Assembly (NCBI GenBank): GCA_035906575.1
Contig: JAMIEW010000010.1
Span: 1 to 6,397, forward strand
Source of the DNA: HK-STAS-PATE-2 sp035906575
GTDB lineage: Bacteria; Patescibacteriota; Patescibacteriia; 2-12-FULL-60-25
Direction of reading: 5' to 3'
DNA: 6,397 bases
Shown here: one piece after another, positions 4,376 to 6,397 of the stretch
Layout: every line of letters starts with the position of its first letter
How positions within the stretch are numbered: the first letter of the stretch is position 1
The notes under the pieces: generated by a model
The model's input: only the letters and a program-made list of their open reading frames with translations
Database searches by the model: none
What the model was told of the DNA's origin: nothing
Made by a program: the position numbers and the translations under genes

Positions 4376-6100
4376 ATGAAAAGTGAAGTCTCTCTGCCCA
4401 ATGGGCGCGCGAAGCACCAAACCCCGGTCTGGGACGAGGTCTCTGGCGTGAGAATCCGTCCAAAAACGCCCGTTTATCATGATGATGAACAGGGTATTAT
4501 CTCATCGGTAGATTTGCAGGCCTATGCCAAAGAAGAGCAAAAGCGTGCCGAGCAAAAGCAAAAAAAGATCAGCGAACTCGAAGACAAGCAGCACCATCTA
4601 CAGCAGCAGCTCTATAATGCAGGTCTGGACGAGTACAAGCTTCAGCTCGCGCTGGTCTACGCTGACCAGAGTCCAAACCCCTATTTGCAAAAAGAACTCT
4701 CGCGCTTTAGAGGATTCTTTGGCCGTCCAAAAATCGAAGAAGTTGAAGCTCTCGCAAAGCAATTATTAGCCGTCGAAAAAAAGCTCGAGGCCCTACGGTT
4801 GCCTGTTGTACGTCGTCCGATGAAAGAAGAACAAGTAGAGGCTCCGATATTCATGCCGGCACCCGTCGGGAGGGGAGTTGTCGATCGCAAGCCACTCACG
4901 GTCGGCGGTTCGATGGGGACGGGCTCGCCATCATTCGGCGGCTCAACGCTCGCCATCGGCCAACGCGGATTCGCTGTGCGTTCTGAGCAACCATTTGAAA
5001 CCGATAAGTTTCGTCTTAAGTGGCAGAAGGTCATTCAACAGATGAATCCAGAAGAAAAAGCGATAGCCTCTAAGCGCTTTGCCTATGTCAAAGGTCTTTT
5101 AGAGAATAAGCGCTTTCATCCGATTAATCGCGCTGCGCTTGAGCGACTTTTTGGTACCGAAGACATTGCCACCGCTTATGCATTGCACGCCTACACCATA
5201 GATCGTACAGCAGCGACCAAGGTTGAAGATATGGGAGGGGATATTTCGGCGCGTGTCTATAAGCGGGCAAATCGCTTGCTTGAAAACGGTATTCCTCCGC
5301 GCGATGAGGCGATGGTTGAGCGAGTCCGCAAAGCGCATGAGGCCGTGCGTCCGCCAAAGGGCAAAACCAAAGCAGAACGCCTACGCGACCTAAATAATTT
5401 TGCTGATGAGCTCGTTAATGAAGAGCAAACACAAAAAGCTGAACGAGAAACAAAGCAAATGCCGTTCAGTGGTACATTGATCACCCCTACAGCCGAGATG
5501 ATCTACCCAGAAGAAGAATCACTCAGTCTCGGTAGCGAAGTCGTTGAAGGTTTAGATGAAGAAATGCCGACATCTTCACTCACTGAACTATCTGAGCAAT
5601 TCGATCGCGTATTTGAACCTCCAGAACCTGATCACGAAGAAGTGCGCCGCCTACGTCGCCGGGTGCAAGAAATGGATCCGGTCGAGACCAAGGTGTCTAC
5701 CGAGGGTTTTTTACCGGCAACGCGTCCCATAAAAGAGGTGAGGGGATTAAGTAAAACCGATATCGAGAGCGTCGCTGATCGGTTAATGGCCGTCATCGCG
5801 CCTGAGCAGAAAAATCCGGTTGATTGGTTGAGGACGGAGCTCGGCAGTGTTCAAAGCCGTGAAGCAAAAATCGGCGTCCTCGAGTTATTGATCAAAAAGT
5901 TTGATCTTGGTAAGTCCTTCAAAGAAGATATCGTTCTCATTAAACGAGGTGGCTATCGCGAAACAACAGATAGGTATGAGAGGGCTATTGAAAGATTTAT
6001 CCCAATATTCGAAAAAGCTCTTAAGAACGGCAAACTCGTTGCTAAAGGAGATGTCGAAGGATTTGTAGAAAAGATTCAATCATTCGCCGTCATGAAATAA
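4376..6100 (+). CDS. Large cysteine-free protein of unknown function, 574 aa
   Basis: I do not recognise this protein. The ATG at 4376 is the first in frame after the extended -10 and has no SD; translation from a leaderless transcript is inferred. Residues 1-45 are polar. A charged coiled-coil stretch (about 49-82, rich in K, E and Q) leads to a helical segment with FRGFFGRPK (111-119) and a second heptad-like helix (120-141). A Gly/Ser-rich linker (about 163-200, with GGSMGTGSPSFGGS) joins a helical domain at about 210-350. An acidic, Pro-containing linker (about 361-425) precedes an Arg-rich helix (RRLRRRV, 424-430) and a C-terminal helical domain (about 455-574). There is no cysteine, signal peptide or membrane segment. 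The modular layout, length and lack of cysteine resemble the divergent 579-aa neighbour, although I see no clear sequence homology between them. It ends at a bidirectional terminator shared with rplT. A scaffold or filament-like role is only speculation. Confidence 0.88.
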   Translation: MKSEVSLPNGRAKHQTPVWDEVSGVRIRPKTPVYHDDEQGIISSVDLQAYAKEEQKRAEQKQKKISELEDKQHHLQQQLYNAGLDEYKLQLALVYADQSPNPYLQKELSRFRGFFGRPKIEEVEALAKQLLAVEKKLEALRLPVVRRPMKEEQVEAPIFMPAPVGRGVVDRKPLTVGGSMGTGSPSFGGSTLAIGQRGFAVRSEQPFETDKFRLKWQKVIQQMNPEEKAIASKRFAYVKGLLENKRFHPINRAALERLFGTEDIATAYALHAYTIDRTAATKVEDMGGDISARVYKRANRLLENGIPPRDEAMVERVRKAHEAVRPPKGKTKAERLRDLNNFADELVNEEQTQKAERETKQMPFSGTLITPTAEMIYPEEESLSLGSEVVEGLDEEMPTSSLTELSEQFDRVFEPPEPDHEEVRRLRRRVQEMDPVETKVSTEGFLPATRPIKEVRGLSKTDIESVADRLMAVIAPEQKNPVDWLRTELGSVQSREAKIGVLELLIKKFDLGKSFKEDIVLIKRGGYRETTDRYERAIERFIPIFEKALKNGKLVAKGDVEGFVEKIQSFAVMK

Positions 6101-6134
6101 AAAACATCCTCGACATTACGTCGAGGGTGTTTTT
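6101..6134. terminator. Bidirectional terminator between the 4376-6100 gene and rplT
   Basis: A 10-bp stem pairs 6105-6114 with 6120-6129 (one T-G position) around loop ATTAC. It is flanked by an A-run on the left (6101-6104, continuous with the stop codon) and T5 on the right (6130-6134). Each convergent gene therefore gets a stem followed by a U-tract. Confidence 0.9.
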
Positions 6135-6141
6135 AAGGGGA

Positions 6142-6397
6142 TTAACCCTTCACGATTTTAGCAAAAATCTGTGGGTGCTTTGCAGCGAGTTCAGAGAGAA
6201 CCACACGGTTCAATGAAACATCGCGCTTTTTGAGTTCACCCATGAGCTTTGAATAGCTCACACCGAGTTCGCGTGAAGCGGCGCCGATGCGCATTTGCTG
6301 CAAGCCGCGATTTTCACGCTTCTTGAGTTTGCGACCAACATAGGAGTTCTTGCCTGCCTTAACAGCAGCGATCTTTGCAAGTTTGATTTTGGACTTG
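6142..6397 (-). CDS. rplT: 50S ribosomal protein L20, C-terminal part (5' end outside window)
   Basis: L20 is a 23S rRNA-binding protein needed early in assembly of the large subunit. In many bacteria it also represses its own infC-rpmI-rplT operon. Eighty-four codons plus the stop are present of a family length near 117, so the basic N-terminal extension is off the window. The readable part runs KSKIKLAKIAAVKAGKNSY, then the globular domain with RIGAASRELGVSYSKLMGELKK and RVVLSELAAKHPQIFAKIVK. This matches the L20 pattern in which RINAAARxxGxSYSxFxxGLKK is followed by LADLA. The frame was read by hand on the minus strand and ends in TAA at 6142-6144. infC and rpmI, if linked as usual, would lie to the right of the window. 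Confidence 0.95.
   Translation of the reverse strand, partial: KSKIKLAKIAAVKAGKNSYVGRKLKKRENRGLQQMRIGAASRELGVSYSKLMGELKKRDVSLNRVVLSELAAKHPQIFAKIVKG

Larger units (their letters stand above)
4306..4377. repeat. Long imperfect inverted repeat forming the divergent promoter
   Basis: The arms are 4306-4335 and 4348-4377 around a 12-bp AT-rich centre. Read outward from the centre, the two strands agree at 24 of 30 positions, with consensus TAGTGRATAAYTYTGMTATACTGSCRCTAT written in two parts: TAGTGRATAAYTYTGM, then TATACTGSCRCTAT. The symmetry axis at 4341.5 is also the midpoint between the two -10 boxes, so the regulatory signals themselves are mirrored. Confidence 0.85.

Noticed and set aside
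4304..4480. Upstream extension of the 2564-4303 frame to a start at 4480
   Set aside because: It would overlap the first 105 bp of the 4376-6100 gene in antisense and run through both promoters. The ATG at 4303 fits the -10 box.
1..6397. CRISPR array, tRNA gene or insertion sequence
   Set aside because: No regularly spaced repeats, cloverleaf-like segment or transposase motif was seen on either strand.

Overview
The window looks like a compact bacterial genome segment, probably from a Patescibacteria/CPR (Parcubacteria-type) organism. That is inferred from the style of the ThrRS and L20 fragments (ThrRS reads HQVATIQLDF where E. coli has WQCGTVQLDF; L20 reads SKIKLAKIAAVKAG), the very short intergenic gaps, and four large genes that match no family I recognise. 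The placement is tentative. Coding density is very high: no gap exceeds about 115 bp, and each gap holds a promoter or a terminator.

Layout. (1) 1-832 (+): C-terminal part of thrS, threonyl-tRNA synthetase. (2) 841-886: a hairpin terminator between convergent genes. (3) 891-1628 and 1723-2451 (-): two tandem diverged paralogues of an unrecognised ~240-aa protein family. Each has its own SD, its own TTGACA-type promoter of identical geometry and its own terminator, so the unit that was duplicated was probably promoter-gene-terminator. (4) 2564-4303 (-) and 4376-6100 (+): two large (579 and 574 aa), soluble, cysteine-free proteins of unknown function. They are transcribed divergently from a 72-bp gap. 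(5) 6101-6134: a bidirectional terminator. (6) 6142-6397 (-): C-terminal part of rplT, ribosomal protein L20.

The most striking non-coding signal is the divergent promoter at 4306-4377. Two extended -10 elements (TGnTATACT), two DnaA-box-like 9-mers (TTATYCACT) and their flanks form a near-perfect mirror image about position 4341.5, with 24 of 30 positions per arm identical. Both genes appear to be transcribed with no leader or one of only a few nucleotides. This contrasts with the paralogue pair, which has strong GGAGG sites. The two unknown proteins are therefore probably co-regulated through one symmetric operator.

Housekeeping genes (thrS, rplT) bracket the window. The functions of the four central proteins cannot be assigned from sequence inspection alone.
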